From the NCBI GenBank assembly GCA_026225235.1, contig JAMFSK010000183.1, forward strand, positions 1 through 49,474: DNA of 49,474 nt. Direction: 5' to 3'. The notes beneath the pieces are model-generated. The model had not been told where the DNA came from. It worked only from the letters and a program-made list of their open reading frames with translations, and did no database searches. This document shows positions 8,138 through 15,855 of the stretch, in pieces. The position numbers were made by a program, and so were the translations under genes. The first letter of the stretch is position 1, and each line of letters starts with the position of its first letter. The DNA is from Burkholderiales bacterium (GTDB lineage Bacteria; Pseudomonadota; Gammaproteobacteria; Burkholderiales; Burkholderiaceae).

Positions 8138-10591
8138 TTATTCGGCCGCGACGGACAGCGGTGTGAACTGCCGTAAATCGACCTTTGCTTCGACGGGCTG
8201 GTGCCACGGATCGGGTTCGTCCTTGAGGGTGAACTGCAGGCGCTCCCAGAGCGCGTGGCGGTTATCGGCATCGTCGAGTACCTTCTTCTTCACATAGTCG
8301 AGTCCGACCCGAGCCAAGTAGTGCACGGTCCGCTCGAGATAGAACCCTTCTTCGCGATAGAGTTGCAGGAAAGCGCCCGCATATTCGAGCACTTCCTCGT
8401 GCGTGCGGACCTTGACGAAGAACTGCGCGACCTCGGTCTTGATCCCGCCATTGCCCCCGACATAGAGTTCCCAGCCAGAGTCCACACCAATCACGCCGAC
8501 ATCCTTGATGCCCGATTCGGCGCAGTTGCGCGGACACCCCGAGACCGCGAGCTTGACCTTGTGGGGTGCATACATCCGCCACAGCGCGCGTTCAAGCTGC
8601 TTGCCCATCAGGGTCGAGTCCTGCGTGCCGAAGCGGCACCATTCCGAGCCGACGCAAGTTTTCACGGTACGCAGCGCCTTCGCATACGCATGTCCGCTCG
8701 GCATACCGAGGTCCTGCCAGACAGCGGGCAAGTCTTGCTTCTTGACACCGAGCAAATCGATACGCTGGCCGCCTGTGACCTTGACGGTCGGGATCTGGTA
8801 TTTGTCGACGACGTCAGCGATGCGTCGCAACTCACTGGAGGTCGTCTCGCCGCCCCACATGCGCGGAATTACCGAGTAGGTGCCGTCTTTCTGAATGTTG
8901 GCGTGCGCGCGCTCGTTGATATAGCGCGATTGCGGATCGTCTTCGACTTCGTGCGGCCAAGTGCTCAGCAGGTAGTAGTTGAGCGCGGGGCGACAGCTCG
9001 CGCAGCCGTTCGGCGTGCGCCACTCGAGAAAGCGCTGAGTCGCCGGGATCGAGAGCAACTTGTGTTCGCGAATCGCCTGACGCACTTCGCCATGCGTGTG
9101 GTCGGTGCAGCCGCACATCGGCTTCGCCTTGGGCGACGCGGAATAGTCGCCGCCCAGCGTGTTCATGAGGATCTGTTCGACCAGGCCCGTGCACGAGCCA
9201 CATGAGGCCGAGGCCTTGGTGTGCTTGCGGACATCGTCGAGCGTGAAGAGACCCTTGTCCTTGATCGCATTGACGATGACACCCTTGCAGACGCCATTGC
9301 AGCCGCAGACCTCGGCTTCGGCCGTCATTGTCATCGCTTGATTCTCGCCGCCGTGTCCTGTGTCGCCGAGACTCGATTCACCGAACATGAGCGTGTCGCG
9401 GATGTCGGCGATATTGCGGCCTTCGCGCAGCAGCCGGAAGTACCATGCGCCGTCCGCGGTGTCGCCATAGAGGCAGGCGCCAACGAGCTTGTCGTCTTGA
9501 ATCACGAGCTTCTTGTAGACGCCGCTGATCGGGTCGGACAGCGTGATGTCTTCCGTGCCTTCCCCGCCCAGAAAGTTGCCCGCCGAGAACAGGTCGATGC
9601 CGGTCACTTTGAGTTTGGTCGAGGTCACCGAGCCGGTGTACTGCCCGATGCCGAAGTGCGCGAGATGGTTCGCCGCGACTTTTGCCTGCTCGAACAGCGG
9701 CGCGACGAGGCCGTAGGCGATGCCGCGATGGCTCACGCATTCGCCGACTGCGTAGACCCGCGGGTCGAAGGTCTGCATGGTGTCGTTGACGACGATGCCG
9801 CGGTTGCAATGCAGACCCGCACTTTCAGCCAGTGAAGTGTTCGGGCGGATGCCGACAGCCATCACCACGATATCGGCGGGGACTTCGACGCCCCCTTTGA
9901 AACGCACTGCGCGCACGCGACCCGATTTGCCGTCTGCGGAGTCGCCGATCAGAGCTTCGGTCTGCGTCTCCATCATGAACTGGAGGCCACGTTCCTCGAG
10001 CGATTTGCGCAGCAGCGTGCCTGCGCTGCGATCGAGCTGACGTTCGAGCAGCGAGTCGGCCAGATGCACGACGGTCACGTTCATGCCGCGGACCTTGAGG
10101 CCATTGGCGGCTTCGAGACCGAGCAGGCCGCCGCCGATCACGACTGCGTGTTTGTGCGTCGTGGCGGCATCGATCATCGCCTGCGTGTCGGCGATATCGC
10201 GATAGCCAAGCACGCCGTCGAGATCCTTGCCCGGAATGGGCAGGATGAACGGGTTCGAACCGGTGGCGAGCAACAGCCGGTCATAGTGGGCAGTCGTGCC
10301 ATCGCTTGCGGTGACGATCCGGCGCATGCGATCGATGCTGACGACCTGCTTGCCCGTGTGCAGGGTGATGTTGTGCTCGGCATACCAGTCGTAGCCATTG
10401 AGGATGATCTGTTCGATCGTCTGTTCACCCGCGAGCACCGGTGACAGCAGGATCCGGTTGTAGTTCGGGTGCGGCTCGGCGCCGAACACCGTGATCTCGT
10501 AGAGGTCCGGTGCATGCTTGAGCAGTTCCTCGAGGGTGCGCACGCCGGCCATGCCATTGCCGACCATCACCAGTTTTCGTTTCGTTGTCAT
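8138..10591 (-). CDS. nirB: Nitrite reductase (NADH) large subunit
   Basis: Assimilatory siroheme nitrite reductase, 817 residues, that reduces nitrite to ammonium with NADH. The N-terminal FAD/NAD(P) module is clear (KLVMVGNGMAGVRTLEEL, LLLATGSNPFILPIPG, VVIGGGLLGLEAANGL). A BFD-like [2Fe-2S] domain follows (CGCNGVCKG, CGSCTGLV). A second Cys cluster follows (MCGCTDHTHG, CASCRP). The siroheme/[4Fe-4S] ligands near the C-terminus are complete: CVGSEWC and CPRNC. The ATG at 10591 has GGAG seven bases upstream. It lies 16 bp after the nasS stop and 14 bp before nirD. No siroheme synthase gene is in the cluster, so siroheme must come from elsewhere. Confidence 0.96.
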   Translation of the reverse strand: MTTKRKLVMVGNGMAGVRTLEELLKHAPDLYEITVFGAEPHPNYNRILLSPVLAGEQTIEQIILNGYDWYAEHNITLHTGKQVVSIDRMRRIVTASDGTTAHYDRLLLATGSNPFILPIPGKDLDGVLGYRDIADTQAMIDAATTHKHAVVIGGGLLGLEAANGLKVRGMNVTVVHLADSLLERQLDRSAGTLLRKSLEERGLQFMMETQTEALIGDSADGKSGRVRAVRFKGGVEVPADIVVMAVGIRPNTSLAESAGLHCNRGIVVNDTMQTFDPRVYAVGECVSHRGIAYGLVAPLFEQAKVAANHLAHFGIGQYTGSVTSTKLKVTGIDLFSAGNFLGGEGTEDITLSDPISGVYKKLVIQDDKLVGACLYGDTADGAWYFRLLREGRNIADIRDTLMFGESSLGDTGHGGENQAMTMTAEAEVCGCNGVCKGVIVNAIKDKGLFTLDDVRKHTKASASCGSCTGLVEQILMNTLGGDYSASPKAKPMCGCTDHTHGEVRQAIREHKLLSIPATQRFLEWRTPNGCASCRPALNYYLLSTWPHEVEDDPQSRYINERAHANIQKDGTYSVIPRMWGGETTSSELRRIADVVDKYQIPTVKVTGGQRIDLLGVKKQDLPAVWQDLGMPSGHAYAKALRTVKTCVGSEWCRFGTQDSTLMGKQLERALWRMYAPHKVKLAVSGCPRNCAESGIKDVGVIGVDSGWELYVGGNGGIKTEVAQFFVKVRTHEEVLEYAGAFLQLYREEGFYLERTVHYLARVGLDYVKKKVLDDADNRHALWERLQFTLKDEPDPWHQPVEAKVDLRQFTPLSVAAE

Positions 10592-10607
10592 CGTGTTCTC
10601 CATTCGC

Positions 10608-11891
10608 TCAGGCATGGATCGAAAAGTTGTCCGCATACGCATGAGGGTCGGCGGCGTTCCAGATCACGCCGTCGACCAGTGTCGAGCGGCGGTGTGCGTC
10701 GGGCGGCAGTGGCACATGTGCCGCGCTCGCAGCGTCGCTGTACAGGTCGATGCGGTTCACCCGGCTTGCGAGCGCGAGGTAGTCGGGATGGTGATTCACC
10801 ATGCCCCAACGTTTGTGCTGCGTCATGAACCAGATGGCGTCCGACAGATAGGGGAAGTTGACCGCACCATCCGCATGGAAACGCAGGGGATGTGTGTCGT
10901 CCCAGCTCTGGCCGACGCCGTTCGAATAGTGGCCCTGCATGCGCGGAGCGATGCTCGCGGGATCGACGTCGATGTAGTCGGCCGAGGCGATCGTTTCGAC
11001 CGTGCGCGTGCGATTCGCCTCCGACGCATCGATATAGCGTGCTGCTTCGAGCAGGGCCGCGACGAGTGCGCGCGCGGCGTTCGGATGACGTTCGACAAAG
11101 GCCGCACTGGACGCGAGCACCTTCTCGGGGTGGTCGGGCCAGACCGCTTGCGAGGTGGCGGCGGTGAAGCCCGCGCCGCTCGAAATCGCGTGCGCATGCC
11201 AGGGTTCCCCGGCACAGAAACCGTCGATACGCGATTGCGCAATGTTCGCAACCATCTGCTGCGGCGGCACAGTCACCGTGCGTACATCGCGCAACGGATC
11301 GATCCCATGCGCGGCGAGCCAGTAATTGAGCCACAACGCGTGGGTACCGGTCGGAAAGGTCTCGGCGAATACGGCGCGGCGCCCGTTTGCGCGCAGATGC
11401 GTGGCGAGCGTCGTGCCATCCTTCACGCCGGCCGCGGCGAGCTGCGACGAAAGGGTGATCGCCTGGCCATTCTGATTCAGTGTCATCAGCACCGCCATGT
11501 CGGTCTGGCGGCCACCGATGCCGAGTTCCACGCCGTAGATCATTCCGTACAGTGCGTGGCCTGCGTCGAGTTCTCCACTGACAAGCTTGTCGCGCACAGC
11601 GGCCCATGACGCCTCGCGGCGCGGCACGATATGAATGCCGTACTTGCGATCCAGTCCGAGTGCGACTGCCATCGCGACGGGCGCGCAATCCGTCAGAGGC
11701 ATGAAGCCGACGCGGATCTCGGTCTTCTCGGGGCTATCGGACCCGGTCAGCCAAGCGCGACTATGCGCCGCGCCTTGGGCCGACGGCATGGATTCGCGCG
11801 CGGCTTCAGACACGTCTTCAGGCGCGACCGATCCCGCGGCGGGCGGTGTCGCGTCAGGTAATTCGTCTGCGCTGTCTTGGGTGACGGTCAT
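10608..11891 (-). CDS. nasS: NasS-type cytoplasmic nitrate/nitrite sensor (NrtA/CmpA-like)
   Basis: A 427-residue NrtA/CmpA-fold nitrate-binding protein (IRVGFMPLTDCAPVAMAVALGLDRKYG, GELDAGHALYGMIYGVELGIGG, FCAGEPWHAHAISSGAGFTAA). The N-terminus is acidic and Pro/Ala-rich with no signal peptide or lipobox. No NrtB permease or NrtC/D ATPase gene is nearby. Both points favour NasS, the cytosolic inhibitor that releases the antiterminator NasT when nitrate or nitrite binds, over a transporter component. The gene lies just behind the leader terminator and has no clear Shine-Dalgarno: only 12 bases separate the U-tract from the ATG at 11891. In-frame TTG codons at 11897 and 11900 are alternative starts. 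Automatic annotation would probably call it an ABC transporter binding protein. Confidence 0.82.
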   Translation of the reverse strand: MTVTQDSADELPDATPPAAGSVAPEDVSEAARESMPSAQGAAHSRAWLTGSDSPEKTEIRVGFMPLTDCAPVAMAVALGLDRKYGIHIVPRREASWAAVRDKLVSGELDAGHALYGMIYGVELGIGGRQTDMAVLMTLNQNGQAITLSSQLAAAGVKDGTTLATHLRANGRRAVFAETFPTGTHALWLNYWLAAHGIDPLRDVRTVTVPPQQMVANIAQSRIDGFCAGEPWHAHAISSGAGFTAATSQAVWPDHPEKVLASSAAFVERHPNAARALVAALLEAARYIDASEANRTRTVETIASADYIDVDPASIAPRMQGHYSNGVGQSWDDTHPLRFHADGAVNFPYLSDAIWFMTQHKRWGMVNHHPDYLALASRVNRIDLYSDAASAAHVPLPPDAHRRSTLVDGVIWNAADPHAYADNFSIHA

Positions 11892-11903
11892 ATTCAACAA
11901 GCC

Positions 11904-11952
11904 AAAAAAAAGCGTCCCGATCCGAACGTCGAAGACGTTTCGGATCGGGACG
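11904..11952 (-). terminator. Leader attenuator terminator before nasS
   Basis: On the minus strand the arms CGTCCCGATCCGAA and TTCGGATCGGGACG pair perfectly (14 bp). An inner CGTC/GACG pairs after a one-base bulge, and the loop is three bases. Eight T residues follow at 11911-11904. This is a very strong intrinsic terminator placed after the leader and before the first structural gene. It fits a regulated attenuator rather than the terminator of nasT, which ends about 260 bases upstream, beyond the sigma-54 promoter. Confidence 0.95.
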
Positions 11953-11962
11953 CCGATGTCCC
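11947..11962 (-). promoter_or_regulatory. ANTAR-target hairpin P2, overlapping the terminator 5' arm
   Basis: The RNA reads GGGAC, ATCGGC, GTCCC: a perfect 5-bp stem with a hexanucleotide loop carrying A at position 1 and G at position 4, the hallmark of ANTAR-protein targets. Its 3' arm (GTCCC, 11951-11947) is also part of the terminator 5' arm, so P2 and the full terminator cannot coexist. Binding of NasT would therefore favour read-through. Confidence 0.85.
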
Positions 11963-11993
11963 TGGGAGATCGCCATCGAGGCGCTCGTCCCGT

Positions 11994-12009
11994 GAGCCTG
12001 CGTTGGCTC
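11994..12009 (-). promoter_or_regulatory. ANTAR-target hairpin P1
   Basis: The RNA reads GAGCC, AACGCA, GGCTC: a perfect 5-bp stem with a hexaloop that again has A at position 1 and G at position 4. It begins within a few bases of the predicted sigma-54 start site. A 31-nt linker separates it from P2. P1 and P2 together form the two-hairpin motif known for NasR, EutV and similar ANTAR antiterminators. Confidence 0.85.
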
Positions 12010-12021
12010 GGAACTTATCAA

Positions 12022-12037
12022 TGCAAGCGCCATGCCA
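12022..12037 (-). promoter_or_regulatory. Sigma-54 promoter of the nasS-nirBD-nasA operon
   Basis: On the minus strand TGGCAT, five bases, TTGCA matches the -24/-12 consensus TGGCAC-N5-TTGCW with one substitution. The invariant GG and GC are ten bases apart. The predicted start is near 12011, just before hairpin P1. The sigma-54 gene itself is present at 29598-31109. The arrangement matches the Klebsiella nasF leader, as I recall it. Confidence 0.85.
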
Positions 12038-12197
12038 TTGCGTTGCGCGAAAACGGACTGCACTGGCGCAAGCCTTGATGACAAAGGCTTTCAGTCGGAA
12101 GGATGAGATGGGGCGGGGATCAGCGCGGCTGCAAGGCGATGCGACGATGCGGTGCCGTGAGCGGCGCCGCAGTGCACGATGCGATTCCATGGTGCGT

Positions 12198-12214
12198 TGC
12201 ACCGCTTCGGTGTA
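12198..12214 (-). promoter_or_regulatory. NtrC-like enhancer site
   Basis: The sequence TGCACCGCTTCGGTGTA fits the NtrC dyad TGCACC-N5-GGTGCA with one mismatch. It lies immediately beside the nasT stop codon, about 190-200 bases upstream of the sigma-54 start. That is somewhat far but within the range for an enhancer. GGTGC next to GCACC at 12191-12203 adds a second, overlapping half-site pattern. Confidence 0.6.
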
Positions 12215-12215
12215 A

Positions 12216-12875
12216 CTAGTCGCCGAGCACAGCTGAGATATCGATGATGCGTTGTGCCGCGTCGGCGAGGCGAAGCTTCTTTTCCATCGCGAGACGGCGC
12301 AGGCGGTGATAGGCCTCGTCTTCGCTCACGCCGAGCTGTTTCATGAGCAGACCCTTTGCGCGTTCGACGAGCTTGCGCTCCGAGAGTTGGTTGCGCGTCG
12401 ACGCGAGCTCTTCGCGCAGCTGCTGTTCGAAACCAAAGCGCGCGAGCGCAACATCGAGCACCGGTTTCACACGCTCGGGCGTGAGCCCGTCGACGATATA
12501 GGCCGTGATCCCGGCCGCGAAGGCGGTACGCATCCGCTCGGTGTCGTTGTTATCGGTGAATAGCACGATCGGCCGGGGTGCGTTACGGGTCGAGACACAG
12601 ACATGTTCGAGTACGTCACGCGCAGCGGCTTCGGATTCGATGATCAACAGGTCGGGCTTCGATTCTTCGATAAGCACGGGCAGATCGACGTCGGCATCGG
12701 CCACACTGACCAGTTCATAGCCCGCATTGGCGAGCCCGGCACGGATGGCCTCGACATCCTCGTCGTGGGAATTGAACGGATCGCGTACCAGCAGGATGCG
12801 CAGGGGCGTGCCCTTGGCGGGACTTCCTGAGGACGGCGATGACCGAGGCGGAGACGGGGGTTTGGACGTGCTCAT
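12216..12875 (-). CDS. nasT: NasT-type ANTAR-domain transcription antiterminator
   Basis: RNA-binding regulator of nitrate assimilation. A receiver-like domain (LRILLVRDPFNSHDEDVEAIRAGLANAGYELV onward, in two parts) is joined by a coiled linker to a C-terminal ANTAR domain (ERAKGLLMKQLGVSEDEAYH, then LRRLAMEKKLRLADAAQRI). The usual phospho-acceptor Asp appears replaced by Glu (E80 in PDLLIIES), the acidic pocket is RD rather than DD, and the conserved Lys is missing (AYIVDGL). It is therefore a pseudo-receiver, consistent with control by NasS binding, not phosphorylation. The start at 12875 (MSTSKPP) is the best guess, giving 219 residues; no clear Shine-Dalgarno. It is divergent from the FAA hydrolase gene and lies upstream of the leader it should control. 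Confidence 0.9.
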   Translation of the reverse strand: MSTSKPPSPPRSSPSSGSPAKGTPLRILLVRDPFNSHDEDVEAIRAGLANAGYELVSVADADVDLPVLIEESKPDLLIIESEAAARDVLEHVCVSTRNAPRPIVLFTDNNDTERMRTAFAAGITAYIVDGLTPERVKPVLDVALARFGFEQQLREELASTRNQLSERKLVERAKGLLMKQLGVSEDEAYHRLRRLAMEKKLRLADAAQRIIDISAVLGD

Positions 12876-13017
12876 CGATGCGCAGGGCGACCGGACGGTT
12901 ATTCCGCAATTCGCAAGTTCTACACCAGCGCGCGCGGGCATGCAGCGGTGCTGGCGGCGCGGACTGTAACATAGCGGTTTGCCCTCAGGCAGTCTGCCTT
13001 TCTTTCCCGGAGGTTTC

Positions 13018-13716
13018 ATGGCTTACGTTTTCTCACCGGCCCCTGTCACGTCGGTGCCCGTCGTGGGTGTAGCCGAGCAGTTCCCGGTGCGCAGGATCTA
13101 TTGCATCGGCCGTAACTACGAAGCGCATGCGCGCGAAATGGGCGGCGACCCGAATCGCGAGGCGCCGTTCTTTTTCGGCAAGCCGGCCGATGCGGTGGTC
13201 GTCGTCCCTGAAGGGACAGTCGGCGAATTCCGTTACCCGTCAGAAAGCAAAGACGTGCACCACGAGATCGAACTCGTGGTCGCCCTGAGCAAGGGGGGCT
13301 CGAATATCCCGGTGCACGAAGCGCTCGAGCATGTGTTCGGTTACGCGGTCGGCCTGGATATGACGCGCCGCGATCTGCAGGGGGAAGCCAAGAAAGCGGG
13401 GCGGCCTTGGGATGTGGCGAAGGGTTTCGACGGCAGCGCGCCGATGGGGCCGATCTACCGGGCGGCCGATATTGGCCATCCGAGAAGCGGTGCGATCTGG
13501 CTCAAGGTTGCCGGACAAGAAGCTCAACGCGGCGACCTGAGCGAGTTGATCTGGTCGGTGGCCGAGACGATCGCTCATCTGTCGCGCTTTTTTGAACTCA
13601 AGGCGGGCGACCTGATATTCAGCGGTACACCGTCGGGTGTCGGTCCGGTGCAACGCGGGCAACTTCTCGAAGGCGGCGTGGCGGGCGTGGGCGAGCTCAA
13701 GCTCAACGTTTCCTGA
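13018..13716 (+). CDS. Fumarylacetoacetate hydrolase family protein (fumarylpyruvate hydrolase-like)
   Basis: A 232-residue C-C bond hydrolase of the FAH superfamily. The domain begins at RIYCIGRNYEAHAREMG. Metal ligands are visible in HHEIELVVAL (two Glu) and in GLDMTRRDLQ (Asp). The substrate-binding region GRPWDVAKGFDGSAPMGP and the late motif FSGTPSGVGPVQRGQ are typical. The sequence resembles fumarylpyruvate hydrolases (NagK) more than true fumarylacetoacetases, but no aromatic-degradation genes are adjacent, so the substrate stays open. The ATG at 13018 has a GGAGG six bases upstream. The gene is divergent from nasT with a 142-bp shared promoter region. Confidence 0.88.
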   Translation: MAYVFSPAPVTSVPVVGVAEQFPVRRIYCIGRNYEAHAREMGGDPNREAPFFFGKPADAVVVVPEGTVGEFRYPSESKDVHHEIELVVALSKGGSNIPVHEALEHVFGYAVGLDMTRRDLQGEAKKAGRPWDVAKGFDGSAPMGPIYRAADIGHPRSGAIWLKVAGQEAQRGDLSELIWSVAETIAHLSRFFELKAGDLIFSGTPSGVGPVQRGQLLEGGVAGVGELKLNVS

Positions 13717-13756
13717 GCGGCACATTGATGAAGGCGACACTAGAGCAGCATCACGC

Positions 13757-14389
13757 ATGACGGCGACAGACTTTGGTTCCTACCAGGCGCTCGCAACCTA
13801 CGCATCGGGGTTCGGGCTCGGCGCGAGCCTGATCATCGCGATCGGCGCGCAAAATGCCTACGTGCTCAAGCAAGGCTTGATCGGTCGCCATGTGCTGCTG
13901 ATCGTATCGATCTGTGCGTTCATCGATATGACGCTGATTGCGCTTGGGGTGGGCGGCATGGGCGTGCTGATCCAGCACTCGCCCGTGCTGTTGACCGTGG
14001 TCAAGTGGTTCGGTGCGGGGTTTCTGTTCCTGTATGGGCTGCGGGCGTTTATGGCGGCCTGGCGCGGTCCCGGGCATCTCGATGCCGGTGGCGACGAGGG
14101 CAGCAGTGTGCGCACGACCGTGATGACGGTGTTGGCGCTGTCCTTACTCAACCCTCATGTGTATCTCGACACCGTCGTCTTGCTCGGGTCGATCGGGGGC
14201 CGCAATGGCTGGCCGGGCAGTCTCTATTTCGCGCTTGGCGCGATGAGTGCGTCGGTGGTGTGGTTCTTTACGCTGGGGTTTGGCGCGCGGTTGCTGCGGC
14301 CCGTGTTCGAACGCGACATCTCGTGGCGGATCCTCGATGGCGTGATCGGCGTAGTGATGTGGTCGATCGCGGCGTCGCTGGTCTTGTAA
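13757..14389 (+). CDS. LysE/ArgO family amino acid exporter
   Basis: A 210-residue inner-membrane protein with about six membrane segments. It opens with the LysE/ArgO signature region ASLIIAIGAQNAYVLKQGLIGRH and continues with LLIVSICAFIDMTLIALGVGG and LLNPHVYLDTVVLLGSIG. The motif NPHVYLDT and the GAQN start are close to arginine/lysine exporters, so export of basic amino acids is likely by family knowledge. I chose the ATG at 13757 because it gives the usual family length; the reading frame is open upstream. The gene lies 40 bp after the FAA hydrolase and converges on ftsY. Confidence 0.87.
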   Translation: MTATDFGSYQALATYASGFGLGASLIIAIGAQNAYVLKQGLIGRHVLLIVSICAFIDMTLIALGVGGMGVLIQHSPVLLTVVKWFGAGFLFLYGLRAFMAAWRGPGHLDAGGDEGSSVRTTVMTVLALSLLNPHVYLDTVVLLGSIGGRNGWPGSLYFALGAMSASVVWFFTLGFGARLLRPVFERDISWRILDGVIGVVMWSIAASLVL

Positions 14390-14398
14390 GCGACGCTT

Positions 14399-14440
14399 CC
14401 GTGTGCGGCTTGAGGCGAACGCGCAGTGGGCTGCACACGG
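14399..14440. repeat. Inverted repeat between lysE-like gene and ftsY
   Basis: CCGTGTGC (14399-14406) pairs perfectly with GCACACGG (14433-14440) in the 67-bp gap between two convergent genes. There is no clear T-tract, so it may be a weak bidirectional transcription barrier. That role is inferred from position only. Confidence 0.5.
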
Positions 14441-14456
14441 CGAAACGGGTATCGGC

Positions 14457-15662
14457 TCAGCCCAGCAGTGCGTCCGAGAACTCTTCCGCCGAGAACGGCT
14501 GGAGGTCTTCGACCTTTTCACCGACGCCGATGAAGTAGACCGGAATCGGGCGTTGCCGCGCGATCGCGGCGAGGATGCCGCCTTTTGCCGTGCCGTCGAG
14601 CTTGGTCACGATCAAGCCGGTTAGCCCAAGCGCGTCATCGAATGCCTTGACCTGGGTCAGACCGTTCTGCCCCGTGTTGGCATCGAGCACCAGCAACACT
14701 TCATGCGGTGCGTCTGGCATGGCCTTGCTGATCACCCGTTTGATTTTTCTGAGCTCTTCCATCAGGTGGAGCTGAGTCGGCAGGCGCCCCGCGGTATCGG
14801 CCATGACGACATCGATCTTGCGCGCGCGCGCCGCCCCGACTGCATCGAAGATCACCGCAGCCGGATCGCCGCCTTCCTGTGAAACGACTGTCACCTTGTT
14901 GCGTTCGCCCCAGATCGCGAGCTGTTCGCGCGCGGCGGCGCGAAAGGTATCGCCCGCAGCGAGCAGCACGCTCTGGTTGAAGCCTTGCAGATGCTTGGCG
15001 AGCTTGCCGATGCTGGTGGTTTTGCCGGCTCCGTTGACGCCCGCAATCATCACGACCAGCGGTGAGGCGCGGCCGAGCACCATCGAGCGCTCCAGCGGCT
15101 TGAGCAGTTCGACGAGCAGCGTGCGAAGGGCCGTCTTGACCTGGGCGCCTTCGGTGAGGCGTTCGGCACGCACTTTTTCATGGAGCGCGTCGAGAAGGTA
15201 CTGGGTGGCTTCGATACCGGCATCCGCCATCAGGAGGGCGGCTTCGAGTTCCTCATAGAGATCCTCGTCGATCTTGACGCCGACAAACAGCGTGCTCAGA
15301 TTCGAACTGGTTTTCGACAAGCCGCTGCGTAAGCGCGCAAGCCATGAGTTTTTTGCGGCAGCCTCGACGGGCGGCGGCGGAATGACAACGTCCTCTTCTT
15401 CAACTTCCTCGGACTCGTCCGGCGTTTCCGGCAGGATGGTCGGTGCGAGGGAAGGTGCAGCGGCAGCGGTCGGCGCTGGCGGCGAGACCGGCGCGGGCGT
15501 AGCGCCGGGCGATGGCGCGGCGGCCGGCGACGTTATCGCGGGCGGCGTGCCTTCGTCCAGCAGGCCGCTGGCGGCGTCTTGAGACGATTCGGATTCGGAT
15601 TCGGTCGGGGTATCCCCCGAGGTCTTCGAGCCGGATTTAAAACGTTTGAAAAAGCTGAACAT
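14457..15662 (-). CDS. ftsY: Signal recognition particle receptor FtsY
   Basis: SRP-receptor GTPase, 401 residues, that docks SRP-ribosome complexes to SecYEG at the inner membrane. The first 110 residues are a low-complexity acidic and Pro/Ala-rich A domain, with a basic start (MFSFFKRFKSG) that suits membrane contact. The N domain helices begin at WLARLRSGLSKTSS. The G domain shows the P-loop GVNGAGKTTSIGKLA, DTAGR, and TKLDGTAKGG, ending in YFIGVGEKVEDLQPFSAEEF. It is divergent from rsmD, as in E. coli where the rsmD and ftsY neighbourhoods are also linked. Confidence 0.97.
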   Translation of the reverse strand: MFSFFKRFKSGSKTSGDTPTESESESSQDAASGLLDEGTPPAITSPAAAPSPGATPAPVSPPAPTAAAAPSLAPTILPETPDESEEVEEEDVVIPPPPVEAAAKNSWLARLRSGLSKTSSNLSTLFVGVKIDEDLYEELEAALLMADAGIEATQYLLDALHEKVRAERLTEGAQVKTALRTLLVELLKPLERSMVLGRASPLVVMIAGVNGAGKTTSIGKLAKHLQGFNQSVLLAAGDTFRAAAREQLAIWGERNKVTVVSQEGGDPAAVIFDAVGAARARKIDVVMADTAGRLPTQLHLMEELRKIKRVISKAMPDAPHEVLLVLDANTGQNGLTQVKAFDDALGLTGLIVTKLDGTAKGGILAAIARQRPIPVYFIGVGEKVEDLQPFSAEEFSDALLG

Positions 15663-15855
15663 GGCGGAAGGTCTGAACCCGTCAGGGCGTCGGGTCGATG
15701 AAGGCGAATCTTAACAGAGCCGGTAACACAGCCGGTATGAGCAAGCGGGCTGGTGCACGGTGTGGCTCTCCGGTCAAACGTGCTCCAAACCTGGCGGAAA
15801 CCGCAGCGCGCAGAGCGCCATCGGGCATAATTCGACGTCTTTCCCGGATTCCATC

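Noticed and set aside
12023..12046. A bulged hexaloop hairpin that could be an ANTAR P1.
   Set aside because: It needs two bulges, and the same bases form a near-consensus sigma-54 promoter. The predicted transcript starts after it. The hairpins at 11994-12009 and 11947-11962 fit better.
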